The position numbers and the translations under genes are program-made. The notes below the pieces were generated by a model, which searched no databases, was not told the DNA's origin, and saw only the letters and a program-made list of their open reading frames with translations. Shown one piece after another: positions 26,301-33,343 of a stretch of 64,000 bases of DNA. The stretch is from Microcoleus sp. AS-A8 (lineage in GTDB: Bacteria; Cyanobacteriota; Cyanobacteriia; Cyanobacteriales; Coleofasciculaceae). Each line of letters begins with the position of its first letter. Position 1 is the first letter of the stretch. The stretch covers positions 62,001 through 126,000 of the forward strand of contig JAMPKV010000014.1 of NCBI GenBank assembly GCA_039962225.1, written 5' to 3'.

Positions 26301-27311
26301 TTTACGAGCGGTGATATCTCGAATTAAAATTTGCACGGCGGGTTTGCCTTCGTAGACAATACCGACGAGGATTGACTCTACATCAATCATTTGCCCATCA
26401 ACGCGTACCATGCGAATTTCTGCTAGGGATGCCTGCTGCCCTTGTTCCTGAACTTGCTGAATTCGCTGCTGCACAAATGCTCGGTTAACGGGATGAATTC
26501 TGTCTAACAGGGCTGTGCCAATGAGTTCTTCACTCCCCGCCGCCCCCAAGAGTTTAACTCCTGCGGGATTGATGTAAGCAATATTCCCTTCGCTTTGAAC
26601 AAGGATAGTCTCAGGAGAAAGTTCCACTAACAGGCGATAGCGTTCTTCACTCTCTCGCAGTGCCACTTGTGCTTTCGTTCGTTCTTGTTGTGCCTGAGCC
26701 TCTTTCAGGGTAACGGATAAGTAGTCAGCCATTTCGATCAAGGTAGCGACTTCATAAGGACTCCATTGGCGAGGTTCTGGTGAGTTAAAGCACAGCAAGC
26801 CGACTAATCCATCTGTATCGTGACGCAGTGGTACCTTGAGTAAGGCTTTGGTGCCATTGGCAATCCAGGCACTAGCCACAGGGGCTAGCTTGATGTCACT
26901 CAAAATATCTACAACGATTTGTGGCTGGTTGCGGCGTAAAGCACACAGATAGTCGGGTGCCGCCTTTAAATCGACGACAAACCCCTGCAATGGTGGCATT
27001 TCGGGTGGTGCGATCGCCTGAATGACTCTCAAAATACCTTGTTTGTCAATAATAGAATAGGCAACTCGCAGATGTTTAAAATGTTGGCTTAGCTGTGTAA
27101 CCACCCGTTCAATCACTTGCAAAGGCGGCATTCCGGTGGTGATTCCGGTTGATATGGTGTTAATTAGCTTTAGAGACACTTGGCTTTCGTACAATCCCAT
27201 CTCTGCGGCTTTTCGCACAGCGATTTCCTGCTGCAATTGCTCGTTAGCCTGGATTAATTCAGCAGTACGTTGTTGTACTCTTACTTCCAACTCGTCCTTA
27301 CTATCCGTCAT
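23358..27311 (-). CDS. Multi-sensor hybrid histidine kinase (GAF-PAS-PAS-GAF-PAS-HisKA-HATPase-REC-REC)
   Basis: A 1317-residue soluble kinase. Approximate order: coiled coil 5-38, GAF 40-215, PAS 226-340, PAS 345-465, GAF 470-625, PAS 630-790, HisKA with His810 (VVSHELRTPLTAIRG), HATPase about 915-1045 (TNLISNAIKFSP, GTGLGLAI), REC1 with Asp1116 (ILLDLLMPSMNG) and REC2 with Asp1238 (LLLDLVLPEVDG). The third PAS is interrupted at about residues 735-780 by translated repeat DNA. No phytochrome chromophore Cys motif was evident in the GAFs. The lone receiver at 22746 lies about 230 bp downstream and is probably part of the same relay. Confidence 0.94.
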   Translation of the reverse strand: MTDSKDELEVRVQQRTAELIQANEQLQQEIAVRKAAEMGLYESQVSLKLINTISTGITTGMPPLQVIERVVTQLSQHFKHLRVAYSIIDKQGILRVIQAIAPPEMPPLQGFVVDLKAAPDYLCALRRNQPQIVVDILSDIKLAPVASAWIANGTKALLKVPLRHDTDGLVGLLCFNSPEPRQWSPYEVATLIEMADYLSVTLKEAQAQQERTKAQVALRESEERYRLLVELSPETILVQSEGNIAYINPAGVKLLGAAGSEELIGTALLDRIHPVNRAFVQQRIQQVQEQGQQASLAEIRMVRVDGQMIDVESILVGIVYEGKPAVQILIRDITARKQAEADLQAQAQLLDLAHDTIMVRDLSDRIIFWNQGAVKMYGYTRAQALGQKVRTLLQSEFPQPLEDIEAELLRYGRWEGELVHTRADGSRLIVASRWALQRDEYGIPVKILEINNDITERKNAEQELQQSETMLRSFCEVTAAGQLYLNQCFQKMLAIGCQHFGLDFGFLAHLESNRYEIIAAQTPDNSVAVGAVFDARQSYCLEALRMSEPLCIQNASTCEWRDHPAYVEFQMETYIGMRVIVNNSVYGILCFCSHVPSRKPFNAVDKELLKLMAQWIGNEIERYSATEALEQLRHQNELILNSAGEGICGVDSRGNITFVNPAAAKMLGYKVEELINQPIPARLCHREDGTPCTLEETFLQAVLQDGQVQHFKEQVFWRKDGSCFPVECIATPMTERESGTRAHTRMGGWSRSSYEDGRVGELLNSNLGRGTNLHSLTPSPIVGAVITFRDITERLAIERMKDEFISVVSHELRTPLTAIRGSLGLIAGGLLTTQPQKAQRMLEIAAGNTDRLTRLINDILDIERIESGKIQMEKEVCSLHDLMVQTVEDMQAMAQKVGVTLAVSPIEAQIQVDRDRIIQVFTNLISNAIKFSPANTTVEIVAELQEAEEILSEERFNSTLFCSPVPLAAQSKQILFKVSDRGRGIPEDKLETIFGRFQQVNASDSRDKGGTGLGLAICRSIVQQHEGSIWVESKLDEGSTFCFTLPVLAKSSEVEEKIYSPSLSPPLVLLCDDDRSMHGVIKLVLESRGYQVVAVASGEEAIAQAALLQPSVILLDLLMPSMNGWETMAILKEQPDTKHIPIIIFSGWLSEEDKSSHPEVANWLSKPLTMETLFETIKQSLKQQARVTRVLVVEDDLDLGRVLTTMFERHGIEAYHATSGREAIQMSQHVLPDLLLLDLVLPEVDGYAVVEWLRLYDCLHEVPVVVYSAQELTKAERDRLALGPTEFFTKGRITPEHFEQRVIALLNRIVTKPERDT
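24965..25115. repeat. Dispersed repeat cluster inside the hybrid kinase gene
   Basis: A purine/pyrimidine-biased stretch with two copies of CATCCTCGTATGAGCTC (about 25041 and 25075) and GGGAGTGAGGGAGTGAAGG. It keeps the reading frame open and adds about 44 residues of Ser/Gly/Arg-rich sequence between the PAS core and its C-terminal strand (IVGAVITFRDITER). The same repeat core is intergenic at 17094 and 29287. Confidence 0.85.
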
Positions 27312-27437
27312 GAATCAGTTTAATAATAGAGCTTAAAGATTGAAATAGAGACGGTTTTACTTATGTCTGTAGCCTTGAGAGCGAACTTTTTGGCTACATC
27401 ATAATAGGCCGTTAAATATTTTTTATTTTGATATTTC

Positions 27438-29105
27438 TTATGCAGGAATCTGAATCAAAAACTCTGTGCCTTGTCCTGGATTAGATTTACATCTCAACAT
27501 TCCTTTGTGATTTTCGACCACAATTTGATAGCAAATTGCTAACCCTAATCCTGTCCCCTTGCCCACGGGTTTAGTGGTAAAAAATGGATTGAATATTTGT
27601 CGTATATCCTTTTCTGTCATGCCCGTTCCGTTGTCAGTAATCCGTATTAACACCTCATCCGGTTCTAGAACCTCAGTTTTAATATGAATTTGCGGCGAGA
27701 AGGAAAGATTTGCGGCAAGACGCTTTTCTATTTCTTCATCTATCGCCTCAATGGCATTATTAATAATATTCAAAAAAACTTGATTAAGCTGTGCTGCATA
27801 ACATTCTACCAGAGGTAGATTGCCATATTGTTTAATAATTTTAATAGCAGCTATTCCTTGTTTGGATTCGAGTTTATTTTGCAAAATTACAAGAGTGTTG
27901 TCAATGCCCTCATGAATATCAACTAGTTTTTTTTCGGCTTCATGGTGACGAGAAAAATTTCGCAAAGAGAGAACAATTTGACGAATTCTTTCTGAGCCAT
28001 TTCTCATAGAAATTAGAATTTTTGGCAAATCAAATTTTATATAATCTAAATCTATTTTTTTTACTTCAAGTTGAATTTCCGGAGTAGGATTTGGGTAGCT
28101 TTTAACATAGAGATTTACTAAATGTAGAATGTCCTGAATATATTGATGAGCATAGTTAATATTGGCATGAATAAAGTTGACTGGATTGTTGATTTCATGA
28201 GCAACACCTGCAACCATTTGTCCGAGAGCAGACATTTTTTCACTTTGTACTAATTGAGCTTGGGTCTGTTTCAAATCTTGCAAGGCTTGCTGAAGTTGAA
28301 GGGTTTGTTCTCTCAATTGAGCTTCTGAGCGCTCCAAAGCTTCTTGTGCTCGTTTGCGTTCGATAAACTGACCGATATGGCTGCCAATCGCCGTCATCAT
28401 TTTGAGCAAATCTTTATCGAGCGGATGAAGTTCTTGGTTGAATAAGGTGATAACACCCAGGATTTTCTGATCGCTAGTAACCGGGAAACCAAAGGCTGCG
28501 TGTAAACCGTCTTTTTCTGCAATTGGGGCTTGCAGGAACAGGTCATCTTGAATGACATCAGAAATCCATTGGGGAGTGCCGCTAGCCCAGACGCGACCCG
28601 GTAGACCCATTCCCGGTGCCAAGGTCATCTGCTGAGAGGTTACCTGAAATTCTGCAATTGAGATGGAATCGACCTGCCAAGTGTCAAGGCAACACAGTAG
28701 GGTAGCGCCTCCTTCTTCCCCTATCTCTTCTATGCCCCAAAATTGACCAAATTGCCATCCCAGACTCTCGCAGAGGGCTTGTAAGATTTTGGAAATAGCA
28801 TCTTGAGTGGTGGTTGCTTGTGCCAAGACATGGGTTGTAGCCTCAAGGGCGTTGGTGAAGCGCACCAAGCGGTCTGTATTATTGATGGCTATTTCCAATA
28901 GGCGTTTGCCTTGGTCAGATTTCGGGTCTAATAATCCACCGCGCAAAAGTCCCAACGCACCTCGAATTGAGGTCAACGGCGTGCGGAGTTCGTGACTGAC
29001 ATCTGAGACAAATTGATTGGGTTGAGTGGGTGATACGTTACTTGAATAAGAAGGTTTCCCAGTCCCAGTTTTGTGATTGATGTTGTTATCCGTCATGTGC
29101 AGCAT
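27438..29105 (-). CDS. GAF histidine kinase with two H-boxes
   Basis: A 555-residue soluble kinase of mosaic build. Residues 31-86 are a HisKA segment with a full SHELRTP box (His38) but no ATPase after it. A GAF domain (about 88-250) and coiled coil (251-290) follow, then a second dimerisation box with His303 (GVAHEINNPVNF), and a HATPase (FLNIINNAIEAID, DNGTGM, GKGTGLGLAI). The N-terminal piece closely resembles the HisKA of the adjacent hybrid kinase (RGSLGL..GGLL, RLLEIA.NNTDRL), suggesting recombination between kinase genes. His303 is the likely normal phosphosite. No good ribosome-binding site is seen. Confidence 0.9.
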   Translation of the reverse strand: MLHMTDNNINHKTGTGKPSYSSNVSPTQPNQFVSDVSHELRTPLTSIRGALGLLRGGLLDPKSDQGKRLLEIAINNTDRLVRFTNALEATTHVLAQATTTQDAISKILQALCESLGWQFGQFWGIEEIGEEGGATLLCCLDTWQVDSISIAEFQVTSQQMTLAPGMGLPGRVWASGTPQWISDVIQDDLFLQAPIAEKDGLHAAFGFPVTSDQKILGVITLFNQELHPLDKDLLKMMTAIGSHIGQFIERKRAQEALERSEAQLREQTLQLQQALQDLKQTQAQLVQSEKMSALGQMVAGVAHEINNPVNFIHANINYAHQYIQDILHLVNLYVKSYPNPTPEIQLEVKKIDLDYIKFDLPKILISMRNGSERIRQIVLSLRNFSRHHEAEKKLVDIHEGIDNTLVILQNKLESKQGIAAIKIIKQYGNLPLVECYAAQLNQVFLNIINNAIEAIDEEIEKRLAANLSFSPQIHIKTEVLEPDEVLIRITDNGTGMTEKDIRQIFNPFFTTKPVGKGTGLGLAICYQIVVENHKGMLRCKSNPGQGTEFLIQIPA

Positions 29106-29570
29106 GTTTACATAAGATTCAATTAATCATAAATTTTAAAATTTTCAGGGTTGTAAAATTAATTTTTACAAGCCGTTGAAGGCCGCTTGATTAACTGTAA
29201 AGATTATGCAAAGTGTATTACAGTATGACCCATGGCCTTCAGGAGATTTATCGGTGATAGCAAATCCAGTATTTTTTTCCCCTGTCTTCGTATGAGTTCC
29301 CGCCCTGCTTCCCTGCCTGTCCCGGAATCAAGGGGTTTTCTGACCGGATTTAGTATGAAAGGTAACTCGCTCTAAGTTTTAAGTACAAAGAGGATTTGGA
29401 AGTTGTATCACAAAAGCGAAGTTCCCCCCCTAGCAGAAGAACTTCGGAACTGAAGCAGAGTTGTCAAGCCTGGGATGATGGGAGTGCCTTGAAGAGAATG
29501 ATGCGCTATGTTGTCACTAACGCACCCTATCCGATTAAGATGATTGCTTTTTCCCATGACCTTTTAACTT
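29106..29570. repeat. Intergenic region with TCGTATGAG repeat relative
   Basis: About 465 bases. At 29281-29330 a CTGTCTTCGTATGAGTTCCC element is followed by pyrimidine-rich DNA, a member of the family at 17085 and 25040. The remainder is AT-rich 5' flank of the kinase and 3' flank of the HD gene. No gene is called; the short plus-strand ORF at 29396-29599 lacks protein-like features. Confidence 0.55.
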
Positions 29571-30401
29571 TTATTCGTGTTCGACCCGAAACACGTTAGC
29601 GTAGAGATTGGCAATAATCTGCTTGCCCTCCTGCGTTGTCTCTAAGTATCGCAAGGCTGGCTGAATGTACGGATATACACCCTTCCAATAAAAGTTTGGG
29701 TAATTCTTCCGTAGATCGCCAGGATTGGAGTAACCCAAAGACTTATTCACGCCTGTTTCTTCAAACTCATAGAATAAGGCAGGAATTTTTTGTAGGTAAC
29801 GTGGGTCACTAAGTTGACCAATCAAATCAGCCGCTCTGACTAAACCCGGATAGTTGATGGTGTCGGAATGCTCCTCGTCTAGAGGTACTGGGAAACGAGT
29901 TATCTCAATATAGCGTTGGATAACTTGGGCATCAATGAGATTGTGCTTGCCGAAGCGTTCGCTAATAAATAGTTTGCCTCGATCAACATGAAAAGGAGTC
30001 AAGCTAGCGTCTGTGGAGCCACAATCCAGCAAGAGCATGATGTCTTCTAAACCAGTGGCATATAAGCTTTCGTCTTCTTTGTCTTGCTGACAGACTCCCT
30101 TGATGTAGCCAATGTCATGACACAGCAAGGCAATGATGAAATGCAACCAATCCTCACAGGAAACACCCCCTTCCCGGATGTGTTTGCCTCGCAAAACTTC
30201 CTGACCGACTAAGCTTACTAAGATAGTATGCTCGATGTTGTGATAGAGAGCATCACTATTGGCAATGATTTCCAAAGCCATGTTTGCAGCCCAGCCCAAA
30301 ATGTCTGCATAGTTCGGTTTGAGGTTACCGTAAGTCTGGCGATAGCCAGCTTTCAGGCGTTCAACACAGCTATTAATTAAGACGGCTGTTGGATTAAACA
30401 T
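29571..30401 (-). CDS. HD-domain metal-dependent phosphohydrolase
   Basis: 276 residues of all-helical HD fold. Metal ligands are visible as His in YHNIEHTILV, the HD pair in LLCHDIGYIKG and a later Asp in VRAADLIGQLSDPRY. The family in cyanobacteria is typified by proteins annotated as metal-dependent phosphohydrolase; I do not know its substrate. AGAGGA lies eight bases before the ATG at 30401. It is downstream of an AT-rich gap and co-oriented with the two kinases, which hints at a signalling role (cyclic nucleotide or nucleotide turnover), but that is inference. Confidence 0.85.
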   Translation of the reverse strand: MFNPTAVLINSCVERLKAGYRQTYGNLKPNYADILGWAANMALEIIANSDALYHNIEHTILVSLVGQEVLRGKHIREGGVSCEDWLHFIIALLCHDIGYIKGVCQQDKEDESLYATGLEDIMLLLDCGSTDASLTPFHVDRGKLFISERFGKHNLIDAQVIQRYIEITRFPVPLDEEHSDTINYPGLVRAADLIGQLSDPRYLQKIPALFYEFEETGVNKSLGYSNPGDLRKNYPNFYWKGVYPYIQPALRYLETTQEGKQIIANLYANVFRVEHE

Positions 30402-31066
30402 CTTAGTATCCTCTGAAAAAAATTAACCTAACTTGGTGAATCAAGTTCATGAAGACAGGTGCTTAACCTATCTGTTAATAGATGGATGAGTTTTTAGGTT
30501 AGGCTTAGACTTCACAAAAAAATTAAATGGATTATTTTACTCTTCTCTTATTTTGGATAAAATTCTAGTAATTAGGAATCAAGAAACCTCATAATTTTAT
30601 TGGATATTAATGGAGATATGGAAAGGGGGAAATCTTAAATAAAGCAAAAACTCAGTAAACCTCATGAAACCTCATAAAAAACGATGAAATTTGGTGATTA
30701 AGCTCAATAATAAGCCAGATTATCTACTTAAGCTTAAAGTTAGAGTAGTATAATTTTTAGCAAAACGTTTTTACCCTTAAATCAGAATTTTTGGGAAAAG
30801 GAGTCAAGGGTAATAGAGAAGCCGCTCGTCAAAATGCCCTTTAAACTTAGTGAAGACTTGAGGCGAAATACAAGGCACTCAATCTGATCTTAACAATTAA
30901 GGATTTATAACAGTTGTGATCGATATCAACAATCTGAGCGATCTATGTCTCAACCGAAATAGAAAATGAAACCCTAGCCTTGAACAGTCAGCTTTAGTAT
31001 GAATTGATTCCTTAAATCAAATTTCTGGTTATTGATTAAAAAAAAATCCTAATTTTACAAAGAACA
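30402..31066. other. AT-rich 665-bp intergenic region between divergent genes
   Basis: Strongly AT-rich and holding the promoters of the HD gene (minus) and the TIR-STAND gene (plus). AAACCTCAT occurs three times (about 30587, 30658 and 30667). A TATAAT lies at 30749-30754 without a clear -35. No ORF or RNA gene was recognised. The base composition contrasts with flanking genes and fits the edge of an acquired island. Confidence 0.45.
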
Positions 31067-32965
31067 ATGAAAGCTGAAGACGCACTAGAGTTTGCCGATA
31101 AATTAGTTTACGCCAAAACAGGAAAACATTTAAATGACTTAGAGAGGACAGTATTCCTTGGGTCTTACGAAGACTTGACTTATGAGGAAATTTATCCTCT
31201 CAATCCTGAGTATGTAGAAAGATACGTTGGTTATAGATTATGGAAAAAGCTGTCAAACGTATTAGAGGAAAGAGTTAGCAAAAAAATGTTTCGAGGCGCG
31301 CTAGAGCGGGCTATCAAGAAACAGTCCTTGCAAGTCGAAGAAGTAGAGACAAAACAGAGAGTTTTAATCTCGCATTGGGCACAAGAGCCAGACTTGACAC
31401 TTGCCTTGCAGTTGTGTGAAGCGGTTCAGGCTGCTAAACACCAAACCTTTAGGGCAACTGTAGGGTCAACTAGCAGAGATTTACCCACTTGGGAAGAAGA
31501 TTGGATCGCTCAAATCGATACAGAATTGAAGTTGTGTGACTATTTTTTGTTGCTATTGTCTCCTCAATCTGCCGTGAGTGAGATGGCGATTGAGAAGTTG
31601 CGGCGGGCTAAAGAGTTGCGTGATTCCCGCCCAAACCACAAGCCTCTGGTACTAGCGATTCGTGTTAATTGTTCCCTCAATGCGCCCTTGAATCATGACC
31701 TACGTAGCTACCTTCAGGGCATTGGGCAGCGTGAATGGAAATCGCCTGCTGATACTCCAAAACTGATTCAAGAAATCCTGAATTTGTTGACAGAGGGAGA
31801 GGGTGGAACCGGAGATTTCGAGAAAAAAAGTGAGTGGGCGAAAGAAAAATTTGGAGATGGAGAAAGTGTAACACGATCAATCTCAACCCCTCTCAACTCT
31901 TCTACGATTGCCCTTGATAGTCCGCCGCTCCCTGTGGCAGAACCAGAGTTACCCAGTGGTCAAGTGCGCCTCGCTTCTGCTTTTTATGTAGAGCGAGTTC
32001 CTTATGAAGCTCTCTGTTATAAGGAAATTCTACATCCAGGGGCTTTAATTCGGATTAAAGCGCCCAGACAAATGGGCAAAACGTCTTTGATGGCGAGAAT
32101 TTTATATCATGCCAAAGAGCAGGGATATCGCACAGTCCCCCTCTCTTTTCAACATGCTGATGCAGAAGTTTTCAGCAGTTTGAATCAACTCTTACAGTGG
32201 TTCTGTGCCAGGATTACTCGCAAGCTCCGTTTACCTCATCAGGTTGAGGATTATTGGACGGATACTTATGGAAGTAAGGATAATTGTACGGATTACTTTC
32301 AAGATTGCCTATTACCAGAAACCGATAGTCCCCTGGTATTGGGTTTAGATGAAGTTGATCGCGTTTTTCAATACCCAACCATTGCTGATGATTTTTTTGG
32401 CTTACTGCGAGCTTGGTATGAAGAAGCTGGGTATGGTGATGGCGACTTGTGGGAAAAACTCCGATTGGTTGTGGTGCACTCGACGGAAGTTTATGTTCCG
32501 TTGAATGTGAATCAATCACCATTTAATGTGGGTTTGCCGATTGAATTACCGGAATTTATACCTGAGCAGGTGCAAGATTTGACCCAGCGGCACGGTCTAA
32601 ATTGGAATTCCTCTCAGGTGGAGCAACTCATGTCTATTGTCGGTGGGCATCCTTATTTAGTCCGGGTCGCACTTTACCATATGGCGACGGGACAACTTAC
32701 CCTCGATCAATTATTAACCCTAGCCCCCACAGAAGCGGGACTTTATGGCGACCATCTGCGCCGACATTTGTGGCATCTCCAGCAGCATCCGGAGTTAGCC
32801 GCCGCATTTACTAAAGTTGTGACGACTCATGCACCTGTGGAATTAGAGTCCGTGCTGGCGTTTAAGTTACACAGTTTGGGTTTGGTACACTTACAAGGAA
32901 ATTATGTTACGCCTCGATTTGATTTGTATCGTCAATATTTTTATGAACGGTTAGCGACAACTTAA
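31067..32965 (+). CDS. TIR-domain STAND NTPase with vMAP-type HTH
   Basis: A 632-residue multidomain protein. Residues 1-80 resemble the helix-turn-helix found at the start of cyanobacterial vWA-MoxR-associated proteins (LEFADKLVYAKTGKHLNDLE, ERYVGYRLWKKLS). Residues 97-245 are TIR-like (RVLISHWAQEPDLTLALQL, CDYFLLLLSPQSAVSEMAIE, candidate catalytic Glu176). After a linker, residues 300-632 are an AAA-like P-loop NTPase (PF14516 type) with Walker [11 protein letters not shown] and Walker B LVLGLDEVDRV, then a winged-helix-like end. Such TIR-NTPase proteins act in signalling and antiphage immunity; the trigger here is unknown. It is followed at 11 bp by a broken membrane-protein gene and then an AAA-GAF gene. 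Confidence 0.88.
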   Translation: MKAEDALEFADKLVYAKTGKHLNDLERTVFLGSYEDLTYEEIYPLNPEYVERYVGYRLWKKLSNVLEERVSKKMFRGALERAIKKQSLQVEEVETKQRVLISHWAQEPDLTLALQLCEAVQAAKHQTFRATVGSTSRDLPTWEEDWIAQIDTELKLCDYFLLLLSPQSAVSEMAIEKLRRAKELRDSRPNHKPLVLAIRVNCSLNAPLNHDLRSYLQGIGQREWKSPADTPKLIQEILNLLTEGEGGTGDFEKKSEWAKEKFGDGESVTRSISTPLNSSTIALDSPPLPVAEPELPSGQVRLASAFYVERVPYEALCYKEILHPGALIRIKAPRQMGKTSLMARILYHAKEQGYRTVPLSFQHADAEVFSSLNQLLQWFCARITRKLRLPHQVEDYWTDTYGSKDNCTDYFQDCLLPETDSPLVLGLDEVDRVFQYPTIADDFFGLLRAWYEEAGYGDGDLWEKLRLVVVHSTEVYVPLNVNQSPFNVGLPIELPEFIPEQVQDLTQRHGLNWNSSQVEQLMSIVGGHPYLVRVALYHMATGQLTLDQLLTLAPTEAGLYGDHLRRHLWHLQQHPELAAAFTKVVTTHAPVELESVLAFKLHSLGLVHLQGNYVTPRFDLYRQYFYERLATT

Positions 32966-32976
32966 GGAAAATTGCC

Positions 32977-33335
32977 TTGTCAAAGTTTTGGAGCTTTTTC
33001 TTACCCTTGAGAGTCGTTCACAAGATTTTGCCGGGAGCGGGAATAGGCGCTTTGATAGGAGTAGGGGCATGGGTGTATTTACAATAGCAGCTCTCCCAAG
33101 CTGGGCGCTAGATTTTGGCCAGTACGGTGAGTTAGGCAATGGCGCTGGCTGTCGGCTAGACGATTGGCACAATTTGGGGCTGAGTCTCCGGCTGATTTTG
33201 GGCGGGCTGGATGTTTGTGGCGGCAATGACTGGAATGACTTTTGTGAGTCGCTGATGGTGCTGCCACCAGCCAGTTGTCTGGCGAAAACTCACCTCAAAC
33301 CCAAATGAATTTATGGCACAAATACAACAAGGGGA
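32977..33335 (+). pseudogene. Broken small membrane protein with seven in-frame stops
   Basis: From a TTG at 32977, preceded by AAGGA, the frame reads FWSFFLPLRVVHKILPGAG, then IGALIGVGAWVYLQ, then TAG. Beyond it the same frame keeps hydrophobic octads (ILASTVS, AMALAVG, TIGTIWG) separated by stops at 33085, 33109, 33133, 33157 and 33181, exactly 24 nt apart, then 33193 and 33253. Putting Trp at each stop restores a regular W-x7 glycine-rich membrane protein, as I recall from cyanobacterial NTPase-associated proteins. The other frames over this stretch are open but hydrophilic and not protein-like. It sits between the TIR-STAND and AAA-GAF genes. Confidence 0.55.
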
Positions 33336-33343
33336 TAGCATCC

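Noticed and set aside
33085-33255. Recoding of UAG/UGA as Trp or another amino acid in the membrane-protein remnant
   Set aside because: Both TAG and TGA occur and every intact neighbour gene treats them as stops, so recoding would need two changes to the code; decay is simpler.
32988-33308. Open frames of about 90-106 codons on both strands across the broken membrane-protein region
   Set aside because: They are hydrophilic, lack a coherent fold or ribosome-binding site, and are explained as by-products of the octad-repeat DNA in the other frame.
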